From Pseudonocardia asaccharolytica DSM 44247 = NBRC 16224 (lineage in GTDB: Bacteria; Actinomycetota; Actinomycetes; Mycobacteriales; Pseudonocardiaceae), in NCBI RefSeq assembly GCF_000423625.1, contig NZ_AUII01000026.1, positions 1 to 64,000 of the forward strand: a DNA stretch of 64,000 nucleotides, given 5' to 3'. Under the pieces are notes generated by a model, which was not told the origin of the DNA, did not search any database, and saw only the letters and a list, made by a program, of their open reading frames with translations. This document shows, one piece after another, positions 38,632 through 47,027 of this stretch. A program made the translations under genes and the position numbers. Each line of letters opens with the position of its first letter. The stretch's first letter is position 1.

Positions 38632-39675
38632 TCAGCGCAGGGTGATCCGGCCGGTGCCCGAGCGCACCGAGCCGATGACCGCCGCCGGCACACCCCGCGC
38701 GGCCAGCTCGGCCACCGCGGCCTGCGCCCGCCGCGGCTCGGCGCCGAACAGCAGCCCACCCGAGGTCTGCGCGTCCGCGAGCAGCAGCACGTCGATCTCG
38801 CGGTGGTGGCCTGCGTCGACCACGTCGGCGGTGTAGTCGCGGTTGCGGCGCGACCCGCCGGGCATGGTGCCGGCCTCGGCGAGCATGCGGACCCCGTCCA
38901 GCACCGGCACGGCGGCGACCTCGATCACCGCGTCCACCCCGGACGCCGCGGCCATCTTCGTCAGGTGCCCGAGCAGCCCGAACCCGGTGATATCGGTGCA
39001 GCCGGTGGCTCCCGCCGCGACGGCGGCGTCGGCGGCCGCGGCGTTGCTCGCGGTCATCGACGCCACGGCGTCGGCGATCAGCGACTCCGGCGCCGTCCCG
39101 GCCTTGATCGCGGTGGTCGCGATGCCGATGCCGAGCCGCTTGGTGAGCACCAGCGCGTCGCCGTCGCGCAGACCGGCGTTGGTCAACACCTTGTCCGGGT
39201 GTACCTCGCCGACGACGGCGAGGCCGTACTTGGGCTCCGGGTCGTCGATGGAATGCCCGCCGACCACCGCGAACCCGCATTCGGCGCCCACCTCCGAGCC
39301 GCCCGCGAGCACCTCGGCGAGCAGCGCGGTCGGCAACTCGGTCGACGGCCACGCGACCAGGTTGAGCGCGAACAGCGGCCGGGCTCCCATCGCGTAGACG
39401 TCGGAGACCGCGTTCATCGCCGCGATCCGGCCCCACGCGCGCGCGTCGTCGACGACGGGGGTGAGGAAATCGGCCGTGGCCACCAGCGCACGGGCAGCGT
39501 CCAGCCGCCAGACGGCCGCGTCGTCACCGGTCTCGGTGCCGACGAGGAGGTCCGGGTGGGTGGACGGGGTCAGCGTGCGCAGGACCTGCGCAAGCTCGCC
39601 GGGGGCGAGCTTGCACGCTCAACCCGCGCCGTGGCTGAATTGTGTCAGGCGGCGCACCGTGGGCTGGGGGGACAT
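38632..39675 (-). CDS. selD: Selenide, water dikinase, selenocysteine-containing (in-frame TGA)
   Basis: 347 residues when the TGA at 39619-39621 is read as selenocysteine (residue 19). The N-terminus then reads FSHGAGUACKLAPGEL, matching the SelD active-site loop GAG(C/U)GCK. The frame continues without break into VGTETGDDAAVW and TADFLTPVVDD. Starting after the TGA (for example at 39483) would remove the catalytic Sec/Lys loop and part of the ATP site. SelD makes selenophosphate from selenide and ATP, the selenium donor for SelA. A perfect 11-bp hairpin starts four bases after the TGA. The stop at 38632 lies 12 bases from the convergent P450 stop. The weak ribosome site leaves the exact start slightly open. 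Confidence 0.93.
39590..39621 (-). promoter_or_regulatory. Bacterial SECIS-type hairpin after the selD TGA
   Basis: On the minus strand the TGA (39621-39619) is followed after four bases by GCAAGCTCGCC-CCC-GGCGAGCTTGC, an 11-bp perfect stem with a 3-base loop about 15 bases downstream of TGA. Position and size fit bacterial SECIS elements read by SelB. The stem is also coding sequence, so its perfection is notable. Confidence 0.82.
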
Positions 39676-39829
39676 GGTCGTGAGCCTACGTTCCGGCGAC
39701 GCCCACCGGGCACGCGCACCGGCGGGACCCGCCCAGCCCAGCACACCGGCCAGAGGGCGGAGGCATTCATGATCACCGAGGCGCAGCGGCCGGTCCCGCG
39801 CCTGCCGGGGCCCTGAACCGAGGACCTCG

Positions 39830-40543
39830 ATGGAGATCCATCTTGTCGTCGAGCCCGGCCGCCTGGCACTCGGGTGGCTGCTGCTGGCCTTCCTCGTCAC
39901 GTTCCTCGTCACCAGGGGGATCACCCGGCTCATCCGCGTCGGACGCGGACCGTTTCGCAACGCCCGGCTCGGCGGCGTGCACGTGCATCACCAGGTCCCC
40001 GGGATCTTCCTGATGATGGTCGCCGGGGCCGGGGAGTTCACCTACCGCCCGGACGCGCCGTGGCTGCACATCCTCGCCGCGGCGTTCGGGGTGGGCGCCG
40101 CGCTGACCCTCGACGAGTTCGCGCTGTGGCTGCATCTCGAGGACGTCTACTGGGCGGAGCAGGGGCGCAAGTCGATCGATGCGGTGCTGGCCGCGGCGGC
40201 GATCGGCGCGCTGCTGCTGCTCGGCGCCACGCCGTTCGTGGACGATCCCGGAGCCGGCGGCGAGGTCGTCGCCGCCACGATCGTGCTCGGCCTGCTGTGC
40301 TCGACCTTGGCGATCGCCAAGGGGAAGGCCATCTGTGCCCTGATCGGCATCCTCCTGCTGCCGGTGTCCCTGGTGGCCGCCGTGCGGCTGGCCAAGCCCG
40401 ACTCGCCGTGGGCCCGCTGGCGCTATCCGGACGGTTCCCGGCGGCGCGCGCGCTCGCTGAGCCGCTACCCGCCCGACCACCGCACCCGCTGGGACGTCGT
40501 CAAGGACATCCTGGGCGGTGCGCCGAACGCGAAACAGCCATGA
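39830..40543 (+). CDS. Conserved integral membrane protein, function unknown
   Basis: 237 residues. A first helix (LALGWLLLAFLVTFLVTRGI) is followed by a histidine-bearing loop GGVHVHHQVPGIF, then helices around 50-80, 120-140, 155-175 and 180-200. The C-terminal 40 residues are basic and cytoplasmic (WARWRYPDGSRRRARSLSRY). The VHVHH loop could bind metal or haem, but no family is recognised. It lies between selD and selA but on its own strand context; a link to selenium metabolism is only positional. GAGGACC precedes ATG 39830. Confidence 0.72.
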   Translation: MEIHLVVEPGRLALGWLLLAFLVTFLVTRGITRLIRVGRGPFRNARLGGVHVHHQVPGIFLMMVAGAGEFTYRPDAPWLHILAAAFGVGAALTLDEFALWLHLEDVYWAEQGRKSIDAVLAAAAIGALLLLGATPFVDDPGAGGEVVAATIVLGLLCSTLAIAKGKAICALIGILLLPVSLVAAVRLAKPDSPWARWRYPDGSRRRARSLSRYPPDHRTRWDVVKDILGGAPNAKQP

Positions 40544-40648
40544 GCGGCCCCCGTCGCGCGGGCCTGCCGGTCTCGGTGTCGCCGTCGCCTCGTAGCCCGC
40601 TCATGATCGGCGATCCGGAAGCGTGAGCCGCGCTCCGCGCGGTCCCGG

Positions 40649-40665
40649 CCGCCCAAACGCCGATC
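40649..40665 (-). repeat. 17-bp dispersed motif GATCGGCGTTTGGGCGG (copy 1)
   Basis: Read on the minus strand in the 162-bp gap before selA. The identical 17 bases occur on the plus strand at 50953-50969, in another intergenic gap. Exact identity over 17 bases between two non-coding places suggests a repeat family or shared site; origin unknown. Confidence 0.55.
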
Positions 40666-40705
40666 ACCGCGCGCGGACCCGGTGACCGCGTCGTAGGGTG
40701 CGGCT

Positions 40706-42028
40706 GTGACCGAGACCGCCGCGGACCCCCGGCGCCTGGTGCCGCGCACGGACACGGTCCTCGCCGATCCCCGGATCGCGGCGGCGGTCCGGCGGCTGGG
40801 CCGGGGCCTGGTCAAACGGACCGTCATCGCGACGCAGCAGCGAGCCCGGCGCGGGGAGATCGCGCCCGATACCGTCGCCGACGCCGCCGTCGCGGCGCTG
40901 CCCACGACCGCCACCGGGCTGCACCCGGTGCTCAACGCGACCGGGGTGCTCCTGCACACCAACCTCGGCCGGGCCCCGCTGTCGGCCGCCGCCCGCGACG
41001 CACTCGCGCTGGCCGCCGGCACCTGCGACGTCGAGCTCGACCTGGACACCGGCGGGCGCGGCCGCCGCGGCGCCGCGGCGATCGACGCGCTGCTCTCCGC
41101 GGTGCCCGCCGCGGGCGCCGCGCATCTGGTCAACAACGGCGCTGCCGCGCTGGCGCTCGTGGCCGGTACGCTGGCGGCCGGCCGCGAGATCGTCATCGCC
41201 CGGGGTGAACTGGTCGAGATCGGCGACGGCTTCCGCATCCCCGACCTGCTCACCGCGACCGGGGCCCGGCTGCGGGAGGTCGGCACGACCAACCGCGTCC
41301 ATCCGGCCGACTACGCCGAGGCGATCACCGCCGAGACCGCGTTCGTCCTCAAGGTGCATCCGTCGAACTTCACGATCACGGGTTTCACCCGCTCGGTCGG
41401 GCTCCCGGAGCTGGCCGAGCTCGACGTCCCGGTCGTGGCCGACATCGGCTCCGGGCTGCTCGCGCCGCACCCGCTGCTGCCCGACGAGCCCGACGCCGCC
41501 ACCGCGCTCGCGCAGGGCGCCACGCTGGTGACGGCATCGGGCGACAAGCTGCTCGGCGGGCCGCAGGCCGGGCTGCTGCTCGGCTCGCCGGGGGTCGGCG
41601 TCGAGCTGGTACAACGCGTCCGCCGGCATCCGCTCGCTCGGGCGATGCGAGTGGACAAGCTGACCCTGGCCGCGTTCGAGGCGACTCTGCGCGGTCCTGT
41701 TTCGCCGACGCGGCTCGCCCTCGACGCCGACGTCACCCGGTTGCGGGCCCGCGCCGAGGCACTCGCCGCGCGGCTGGTCGCGGCGGGCGTCGAGGCCGAG
41801 GCGATCGACTCCGCCTCGACCGTCGGCGGCGGCGGTGCGCCCGGGGTGGTGCTGCCCAGCGCGGCCGTCGCGCTGCCCGAGGAATTCGCCGCCATGCTGC
41901 GGGCCGGTGACCCGGCCGTGCTCGGGCGCCTGGAGAGCGGCCGCTGCCTGCTCGACCTTCACGCGTTGCCGCCCGAATCCGACGACGCGCTCGCTGGTGC
42001 CGTTCTCGCAGCTGAACGGAGCCCGTGA
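40706..42028 (+). CDS. selA: L-seryl-tRNA(Sec) selenium transferase
   Basis: 440 residues, normal for SelA. The N-terminal region has LNATGVLLHTNLGRAPL and VNNGAAALALV. The PLP lysine lies in TASGDKLLGGPQAG, and VADIGSGLLAPHP supplies the PLP-contact Asp. It converts Ser-tRNA(Sec) to Sec-tRNA(Sec) with selenophosphate. GTG start. The stop TGA (42026-42028) is the second to fourth base of a palindromic element, and the next codon start GTG follows at once, coupling it to selB. Confidence 0.95.
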   Translation: MTETAADPRRLVPRTDTVLADPRIAAAVRRLGRGLVKRTVIATQQRARRGEIAPDTVADAAVAALPTTATGLHPVLNATGVLLHTNLGRAPLSAAARDALALAAGTCDVELDLDTGGRGRRGAAAIDALLSAVPAAGAAHLVNNGAAALALVAGTLAAGREIVIARGELVEIGDGFRIPDLLTATGARLREVGTTNRVHPADYAEAITAETAFVLKVHPSNFTITGFTRSVGLPELAELDVPVVADIGSGLLAPHPLLPDEPDAATALAQGATLVTASGDKLLGGPQAGLLLGSPGVGVELVQRVRRHPLARAMRVDKLTLAAFEATLRGPVSPTRLALDADVTRLRARAEALAARLVAAGVEAEAIDSASTVGGGGAPGVVLPSAAVALPEEFAAMLRAGDPAVLGRLESGRCLLDLHALPPESDDALAGAVLAAERSP

Positions 42029-42064
42029 GTGCGCAACAGCGTTAGAACTCTGGTACGCACTCAC
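42025..42064 (+). repeat. 40-bp palindromic element, copy 4 (degenerate)
   Basis: Aligned to the consensus it has four changes (T to C twice, A to T, T to G), so several pairs of the stem are lost. It lies exactly across the selA stop and the selB start. Three extra flanking bases on each side (CCC/GGG) also pair. Confidence 0.85.
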
Positions 42065-43891
42065 GGGTCGCAGGCAGTAGTGGCGACGGCCGGACACGTC
42101 GACCACGGGAAGTCGACGCTGGTCCGCGCGCTCACCGGGATGGAGCCCGACCGCTGGGCCGAGGAGCGCCGACGCGGGATGACGATCGACCTCGGGTTCG
42201 TCTGGACCACGCTGGAGAACGGGCAGACGGTCGCGTTCGTCGATGTCCCGGGCCACGAGCGGTTCGTCAGCACGATGCTGGCCGGCGTCGGCCCCGTGCC
42301 CGCGGCGCTGTTCGTGGTGGCCGCCGACGAGGGCTGGATGCCGCAGTCCGCCGAGCACCTCGACGCGATCGAGGCCCTCGGCGTCCGGAACGGGCTGCTC
42401 GTGATCACCCGCAGCGATCTGCTCGATCCGCAGCTCGCCCGCGACGAGGCCGCGGAACACCTCGCCGGCACCGGACTGGCGCAGGTGCCCGCGGTCTGCG
42501 TCTCGGCGGTCACCGGCGAGGGGATGGACGAGCTGCGCGTTGCACTCGGCGAGCTCGTCGCCGCCCTGCCGGTGCCCGATCCCGAGGCGGACGTCCGGCT
42601 GTGGGTGGACCGCTCGTTCACCATCCGCGGCGCGGGCACCGTCGTCACCGGCACGCTTCCGGCCGGCCGCATCCGCGTCGACGACGACCTGGAGCTGGTC
42701 GCCGCCGACGGCAGCAGCCGCCGGGTCACCGTCCGCGGACTGCAGAGTCTCGGCCGCCAGGTCGACGAGGTTTGCGGTGTCGCCAGGGTCGCGGTCAACC
42801 TGCGCGGGGTGCCGCGCGAGGCGGTCGCCCGCGGGGACGTGCTGCTTCGCCCCGGCGCCTGGCTCATCACCGACCTGCTCGACGTGCGGCTGCGCGGGGG
42901 GCGCGGGACCGCGCCCGATCCCGCGGCGCTGCCCGTGGAGCTGACCCTGCACGCCGGGTCGGCGGCCGTCGCGGCCCGGGTACGTCCGCTCGGCGCCGAC
43001 ACCGTGCGGCTGCGGCTGCGCCACCCGGTACCGCTGCGGATCGGCGACCGAGCCGTGCTGCGCGACCCCGGTCGCCGCCAGGTCGCCGCCGGCGCCACCG
43101 TGCTGGACGTGCGGCCACCCCCGCTGCGCCACCGCGGCGCCGCGGGCAGGCGCGCGGCGGAGCTGGCCGGTATGGACGGCGTCCCGGACGCCGCGGCCGA
43201 GCTGGCGCGACGCGGGATCGCCCGGCACGCCGAGCTCATCGCGATGGGTGTCGCGGTCCGGGACGTCGACGCGCTCGTCCACACCGGACATCCCGCCGCG
43301 GCCGGTTGGCTGGTCGACGCCGGTCGGGCCGCCGAGCTCACCGCGCAGCTCACCAGCGCCGTCACCGCGCACGACGCCGCCGATCCGCTCGACCCCGGCC
43401 TGCCGATCGAGGCGGCCCGCCGCGCCGCCGGGCTGCCCGAGGCCCGCCTCGTCGAGGCGGTACTCCGGTGTGCCGCCCACACCGGCGGCACGGAGCTGCT
43501 GCTCCGCGAGGGCCGGGTCACTCGGTCCAGGGCAGCCGGGCTGCCCGAGGCCGTGTTAACCGCGCTGGAGACGCTGCGCGCGCAGCTGGGCCGCGATCCG
43601 TTCGCCGCCCCCGAGGCGGACCGGCTCGCCGAGCTGGGGCTCGGCCCGAAGCAGATCGCGTCCCTGGTCAGGGCCGGTGAGCTGCTCCGAATCGCCGACG
43701 GTGTGGTGCTGCTGCCCAGGGCCGACGACCGCGCGGTCGAGATGCTCGCCACGCTCGGTCCGGAGTTCACGCTCAGCGCCGCGCGCCAGGCGCTGGGCAC
43801 CACCCGGCGGGTCGCGGTGCCGCTGCTGGAGCTGCTCGCGCGCACCGGACGGACGATCCGGACGCCGGATGGCGGTCACCGTCTGGTGTAG
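42029..43891 (+). CDS. selB: Selenocysteine-specific translation elongation factor
   Basis: 620 residues from GTG 42029. The GTPase domain has GHVDHGKSTLVRALTG, the switch segment RRRGMTIDLGF and DVPGHERFV. EF-Tu-like domains 2-3 and a C-terminal winged-helix tail (ending TPDGGHRLV) that binds SECIS RNA follow. It carries Sec-tRNA(Sec) to the ribosome. Two starts are possible. GTG 42029, inside the palindrome, has GGAG seven bases upstream and overlaps the selA end; it adds MRNSVRTLVRTHGSQAV. GTG 42080 gives MATAGHVDHGK directly but has only a weak ribosome site. I prefer 42029 on ribosome-site grounds. Confidence 0.93.
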   Translation: MRNSVRTLVRTHGSQAVVATAGHVDHGKSTLVRALTGMEPDRWAEERRRGMTIDLGFVWTTLENGQTVAFVDVPGHERFVSTMLAGVGPVPAALFVVAADEGWMPQSAEHLDAIEALGVRNGLLVITRSDLLDPQLARDEAAEHLAGTGLAQVPAVCVSAVTGEGMDELRVALGELVAALPVPDPEADVRLWVDRSFTIRGAGTVVTGTLPAGRIRVDDDLELVAADGSSRRVTVRGLQSLGRQVDEVCGVARVAVNLRGVPREAVARGDVLLRPGAWLITDLLDVRLRGGRGTAPDPAALPVELTLHAGSAAVAARVRPLGADTVRLRLRHPVPLRIGDRAVLRDPGRRQVAAGATVLDVRPPPLRHRGAAGRRAAELAGMDGVPDAAAELARRGIARHAELIAMGVAVRDVDALVHTGHPAAAGWLVDAGRAAELTAQLTSAVTAHDAADPLDPGLPIEAARRAAGLPEARLVEAVLRCAAHTGGTELLLREGRVTRSRAAGLPEAVLTALETLRAQLGRDPFAAPEADRLAELGLGPKQIASLVRAGELLRIADGVVLLPRADDRAVEMLATLGPEFTLSAARQALGTTRRVAVPLLELLARTGRTIRTPDGGHRLV

Positions 43892-43942
43892 GGCGCACGC
43901 TCCGAGTGGCACGTCCAGCGCCGGAGGCTTACGGTCGTCGGA

Positions 43943-44356
43943 ATGGCCGACACGAACCCGTCCTCCCCCAGCGACGCGGCATCGATTCACCGCAGCAGCG
44001 AGATGGACGACCAGCTCACCGTCGCGGAGACCGCGCCGGCCCCGGGGACAGCGGTCATCACCGTCGGCGGCGAGCTGGACATGCTCACCTCTCCGCAGCT
44101 GCGGGCCGTCATGCTCGACAGGCTGGGATCCGACGGTGCCATTGAGCTGATCGTGCTGGACCTGGACGAGGTGACCTTCCTCGGCACCAGCGGGCTCGCC
44201 GTACTGATCGAGGTCCGTGAGGCCGCGCTCAAGGCGGGGGTGGAACTGCGGCTCGCGTGTGCCGGCCGACGGGTGCTTCGGCCGCTGTCGATCGCCGGGC
44301 TGCTGCCGATGTTCGACGTCCACGACACCATCGAGGGGGCACTCAAACCCACCTGA
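43943..44356 (+). CDS. STAS-domain anti-sigma factor antagonist
   Basis: 137 residues. After a 25-residue flexible N-terminus the STAS domain shows VGGELDMLTSPQLRAVML and the phospho-acceptor loop DLDEVTFLGTSGLAVLIEV (Thr-Ser). It is the second such protein here; this one is 1.4 kb from an RsbW-like kinase and a SigF-type factor, so it is the better candidate partner. When dephosphorylated it would bind the kinase and free the sigma factor. ATG 43943 gives the shortest complete domain with a normal leader. Confidence 0.86.
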   Translation: MADTNPSSPSDAASIHRSSEMDDQLTVAETAPAPGTAVITVGGELDMLTSPQLRAVMLDRLGSDGAIELIVLDLDEVTFLGTSGLAVLIEVREAALKAGVELRLACAGRRVLRPLSIAGLLPMFDVHDTIEGALKPT

Positions 44357-44498
44357 CCGCCCGTGTCGTGCCCCGATGGGCGATTCGGCTCACTTCTCTG
44401 GCGACGGCGCGTTTGACGACCCGGGCCTTGCGGGAACCACGCCTGCGATCACCCGGCACCCGAACGTCGGGCGCAGGAGGAGAACGAGGTGGCCCGCG

Positions 44499-44792
44499 AT
44501 GACCGATGTTTCCCGACTTCCTGGACCCATGGACCACGCCTGGGAGTGGCAGCGACTCGGTGCGTGCCGCGGCATGGACAGCGCCGTGTTCTTCCACCCC
44601 GATGGCGAGCGCAACCCGTCCCGGGCGCGCCGAACGGCACAGGCCAAGCAGATCTGCAGCCGCTGCCCGGTCATCGAACAGTGCCGCGAGTTCGCGCTGC
44701 GGACCCGCGAGCCGTTCGGGGTGTGGGGCGGGCTCGCCGAGACCGAGCGGCGGATCATCCTGGAGCGCCGCGGGATGGCCGCGGCCAGCTGA
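44499..44792 (+). CDS. WhiB-family iron-sulfur transcription factor
   Basis: 97 residues. The four cluster cysteines are Cys23 (GACRGMD), Cys53, Cys56 (CSRC) and Cys62 (EQC). The turn GVWGGLAETER is followed by the basic DNA-contact tail RRIILERRG. WhiB proteins hold a [4Fe-4S] cluster and act with the main sigma factor in development or stress. The FFHPDGERNPSRARR segment resembles the WhiB1/WhiB2-like group but I do not assign a number. ATG 44499 is chosen; the upstream AGGAGGAG is somewhat far (about 18 bases), and Met 11 codons on is an alternative. Confidence 0.9.
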   Translation: MTDVSRLPGPMDHAWEWQRLGACRGMDSAVFFHPDGERNPSRARRTAQAKQICSRCPVIEQCREFALRTREPFGVWGGLAETERRIILERRGMAAAS

Positions 44793-44820
44793 GCCGCCCG
44801 GCCCGCCCGGCACCGAGGGT

Positions 44821-45402
44821 TCAGGCCGAGTCGGGGACGACCGAGAGCTCCAGGCAGCGGTAGCGCAACAGCGGCAGACCGTAGATCTGGGCGATTCGCT
44901 GGGCGGCGCGCACCACGGCGGCACGGCTCGGTTCGGCCGGAGCCGGAACCGGCGCGAGGCAGTAGACGCCCGGTTCGGGATCGAAGCCGACCAGTTCGCT
45001 CATCGCGGCCACGAGATCGGCCTCCGAGTCGGGCCCGAGCGGCGCGCGCAGCCCCAGCCGGTGCAGCCGTAGCCCGGGCAGGTCGAGCCGGTCGACGGCG
45101 GCCTGCACCTCGTCGAGCCCGCGCCGGTCCGGCTCGGTCGACTCGTCGTCCTCGTCCTCGTCGTCGTAGTCCGGGTAGTCGAAGTAGCTTGTGATCCGCG
45201 GGCCCGTGGACCCGTCCTCGGAGGCAACGAGCAGGTCGGTGACGCCGCCGGCGACGAGTCGGGCCAGCTCGGATTCGGGGCGCAACAGCTCCATCGGGCT
45301 CACGGCGATGGCGACCAGACGGGTCGGGGCGGGCCGTCGCGACGGTGCTGGAGGAATCGCGATCACGGCCCCGGACACCCCGATTCCCGGAACCGCGACC
45401 AT
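44821..45402 (-). CDS. Hypothetical acidic protein
   Basis: 193 residues, no family recognised. The middle holds a strongly acidic run (DYPDYDDEDEDDESTEPD, about residues 74-91) that splits two mixed alpha/beta parts. The first opens MVAVPGIGVSGAVIAIP and the second ends YGLPLLRYRCLELSVVPDSA. No signal peptide or membrane helix. It is divergent from the RsbW-SigF pair and converges on whiB, so its promoter may share the 325-base gap with the stress operon. Function cannot be inferred. Confidence 0.65.
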   Translation of the reverse strand: MVAVPGIGVSGAVIAIPPAPSRRPAPTRLVAIAVSPMELLRPESELARLVAGGVTDLLVASEDGSTGPRITSYFDYPDYDDEDEDDESTEPDRRGLDEVQAAVDRLDLPGLRLHRLGLRAPLGPDSEADLVAAMSELVGFDPEPGVYCLAPVPAPAEPSRAAVVRAAQRIAQIYGLPLLRYRCLELSVVPDSA

Positions 45403-45652
45403 GGGTCTTGTCCTTCCGATGTACACCGCCTCGCCGTTGCGGCAACCCCTCCGGAACGACCTAACCGGCCGGTGGGGCTCATCGTCCAGCCGAGGCGAGC
45501 CGATACGGCGAACGGCGGTCGATGGTCCGTGAGTGGCCGGGACCCGAGGACCGGCTGTTCGGCCGATCGGGTACGAATGGCATTGTCGAGCGGACGAACG
45601 GCATCGAGGCGCTCGACCTGGCTGCGTCCTGGGACCCGCCGCGCAGCCCGGC

Positions 45653-45678
45653 GATTGATCTCCTGCCGGACCGGGTAG
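45653..45678 (+). promoter_or_regulatory. SigF-type promoter candidate before the anti-sigma gene
   Basis: GATT-N16-GGGTAG resembles the GTTT-N16-GGGTAT pattern of actinobacterial SigF/SigB promoters and ends 49 bases before the GTG of the kinase gene. The rest of the gap 45403-45727 contains no gene or strong hairpin. This would make the rsbW-sigF pair self-activated. Confidence 0.42.
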
Positions 45679-45727
45679 CAAGATGGCGGCCTGCCCTCGC
45701 AAGCCCGAGAGAAGGAGAAGCGTCCGC

Positions 45728-46165
45728 GTGCCCGACAAGGACCCGGCCGGCTCCGCGACCGTCGCGGACGGCTCGTCCACCGTAGAGATCAGGACGGTGG
45801 CGACGGCCGCTCTGATCCCCACCATCAGAGCGGTCGCCTCCGATCTCGCGGCCAGGGCAGACTTCGATCTCGACGCCATCTCCGACCTGCGGATGGCCGT
45901 CGACGAGGCCTGCGCCACCCTCGTCGATGTCGCCGCGCCGGGTTCGGGGCTGCGCTGCACGTTCCGGGTCCTCCCGGAGCGGATCCAGGTCAGCGCCGAG
46001 GTCGAGGCAGCCGCGGCCGACACGATCGTGGCAACCGATACGTTCGGCTGGCGGGTCCTCGAGACGCTTGCCGACGGGGTCTCCGTCCAGCATTCGGCCA
46101 GTGCGGACGGCCGCGCCACCGTCGGCATCGTGCTCGGCAAGAGTTCCGGCGCACCAACGCTGTGA
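45728..46165 (+). CDS. rsbW: RsbW-like anti-sigma regulatory factor (HATPase_c)
   Basis: 145 residues. A small GHKL ATPase; the N-box helix is DLRMAVDEACATLVDV and the G-box region DTFGWRVLETLADGV is weak, as in many actinobacterial anti-sigma kinases. It should hold the SigF-like factor encoded next and be released by STAS antagonists, which it phosphorylates. GTG 45728 has AGAAGGAGAAG just upstream. Its stop overlaps the sigma gene start (GTGA), so kinase and sigma are made in fixed ratio. An N-terminally longer form from 45683 is less likely. Confidence 0.88.
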   Translation: MPDKDPAGSATVADGSSTVEIRTVATAALIPTIRAVASDLAARADFDLDAISDLRMAVDEACATLVDVAAPGSGLRCTFRVLPERIQVSAEVEAAAADTIVATDTFGWRVLETLADGVSVQHSASADGRATVGIVLGKSSGAPTL

Positions 46166-46941
46166 CCAAGGCCGACCCCGAGTACGGTCACCTCATCCCG
46201 CTGCTCGAGGAGTATGCGGGGCTCGCGGCGGACGACCCCCGGCGGGAGCCGCTGCGCGACGAGTTGGTCACCGGATTCCTTCCCATCGCGCAGCACATCG
46301 CGCGCCGCTTCGCCCACCGCGGCGAGCCGCTCGACGATCTGGTGCAGGTGGCCACCGTCGGGCTCATCAACGCGGTCGACCGGTTCTCCCCGGAGAAGGG
46401 CTCGGACTTCTTCTCCTTCGCGGTGCCGACGATCAGCGGCGAGGTCCGGCGGCACTTCCGCGACCAGGGCTGGTCCATGCGGGTTCCGCGACGGCTCAAG
46501 GACCTGCACGTCTCGATCAACGGCGTGGTCTCCGACCTGTCCCAACGGCTCGGCCGCGCGCCGCGGCCCAGCGAGATCGCCGAGCAGCTCAACGTGCCGG
46601 TCTCCGAGGTGCTGGAGGGCCTGGAGGCCGCCGACGCCTATCGCAGCTCGTCGTTGGACGAGATGCTGTCCTCCGAGCAGGGCAGCGCGACCGTCGGGGA
46701 GCTGGTCGGGGCCGCCGACGCCGAACTGGACCGGGTGGACTACCGGCAGACCCTGCGCCCGGTGCTGGCCGAGCTGGCCCCCCGCGAGCGCACGATCGTG
46801 ATGCTGCGGTTCTTCGGCAACATGACACAAACCCAGATCGCCGAGCAGGTCGGAATCTCCCAGATGCACGTGTCCCGGCTACTCGCCCAGACCCTTGACC
46901 GGCTGCGCTCCCGGCTGGACCTGGAGGCCCCGTCCGACTGA
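46162..46941 (+). CDS. sigF: SigB/SigF/SigG-type alternative sigma factor
   Basis: 259 residues, typical group 3 sigma length. Region 2 has PLDDLVQVATVGLINAVDRF, SFAVPTISGEVRRHFRD and WSMRVPRRLKDL. Region 3 has RPSEIAEQLNVPVSEVLEGL, and region 4 has LAPRERTIVMLRFFGNMTQT and the helix-turn-helix IAEQVGISQMHVSRLL. It drives stress or sporulation-like regulons under partner switching. The GTG start overlaps the rsbW stop. The symbol is by family; several paralogues are common in actinomycetes. Confidence 0.9.
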   Translation: MTKADPEYGHLIPLLEEYAGLAADDPRREPLRDELVTGFLPIAQHIARRFAHRGEPLDDLVQVATVGLINAVDRFSPEKGSDFFSFAVPTISGEVRRHFRDQGWSMRVPRRLKDLHVSINGVVSDLSQRLGRAPRPSEIAEQLNVPVSEVLEGLEAADAYRSSSLDEMLSSEQGSATVGELVGAADAELDRVDYRQTLRPVLAELAPRERTIVMLRFFGNMTQTQIAEQVGISQMHVSRLLAQTLDRLRSRLDLEAPSD

Positions 46942-47027
46942 CCCACGAGCGGTCCCCCGTACCGTGATCCAGGTCGCAGCAGTGGCCTGCCGGCCCTGCG
47001 CGGTGTCAGAATCCCCGATCCGTCAAG

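Noticed and set aside
38632..39483. Shorter selD starting at 39483
   Set aside because: It lacks the catalytic loop and N-terminal segment, which are present upstream across an in-frame TGA with a SECIS-like hairpin.
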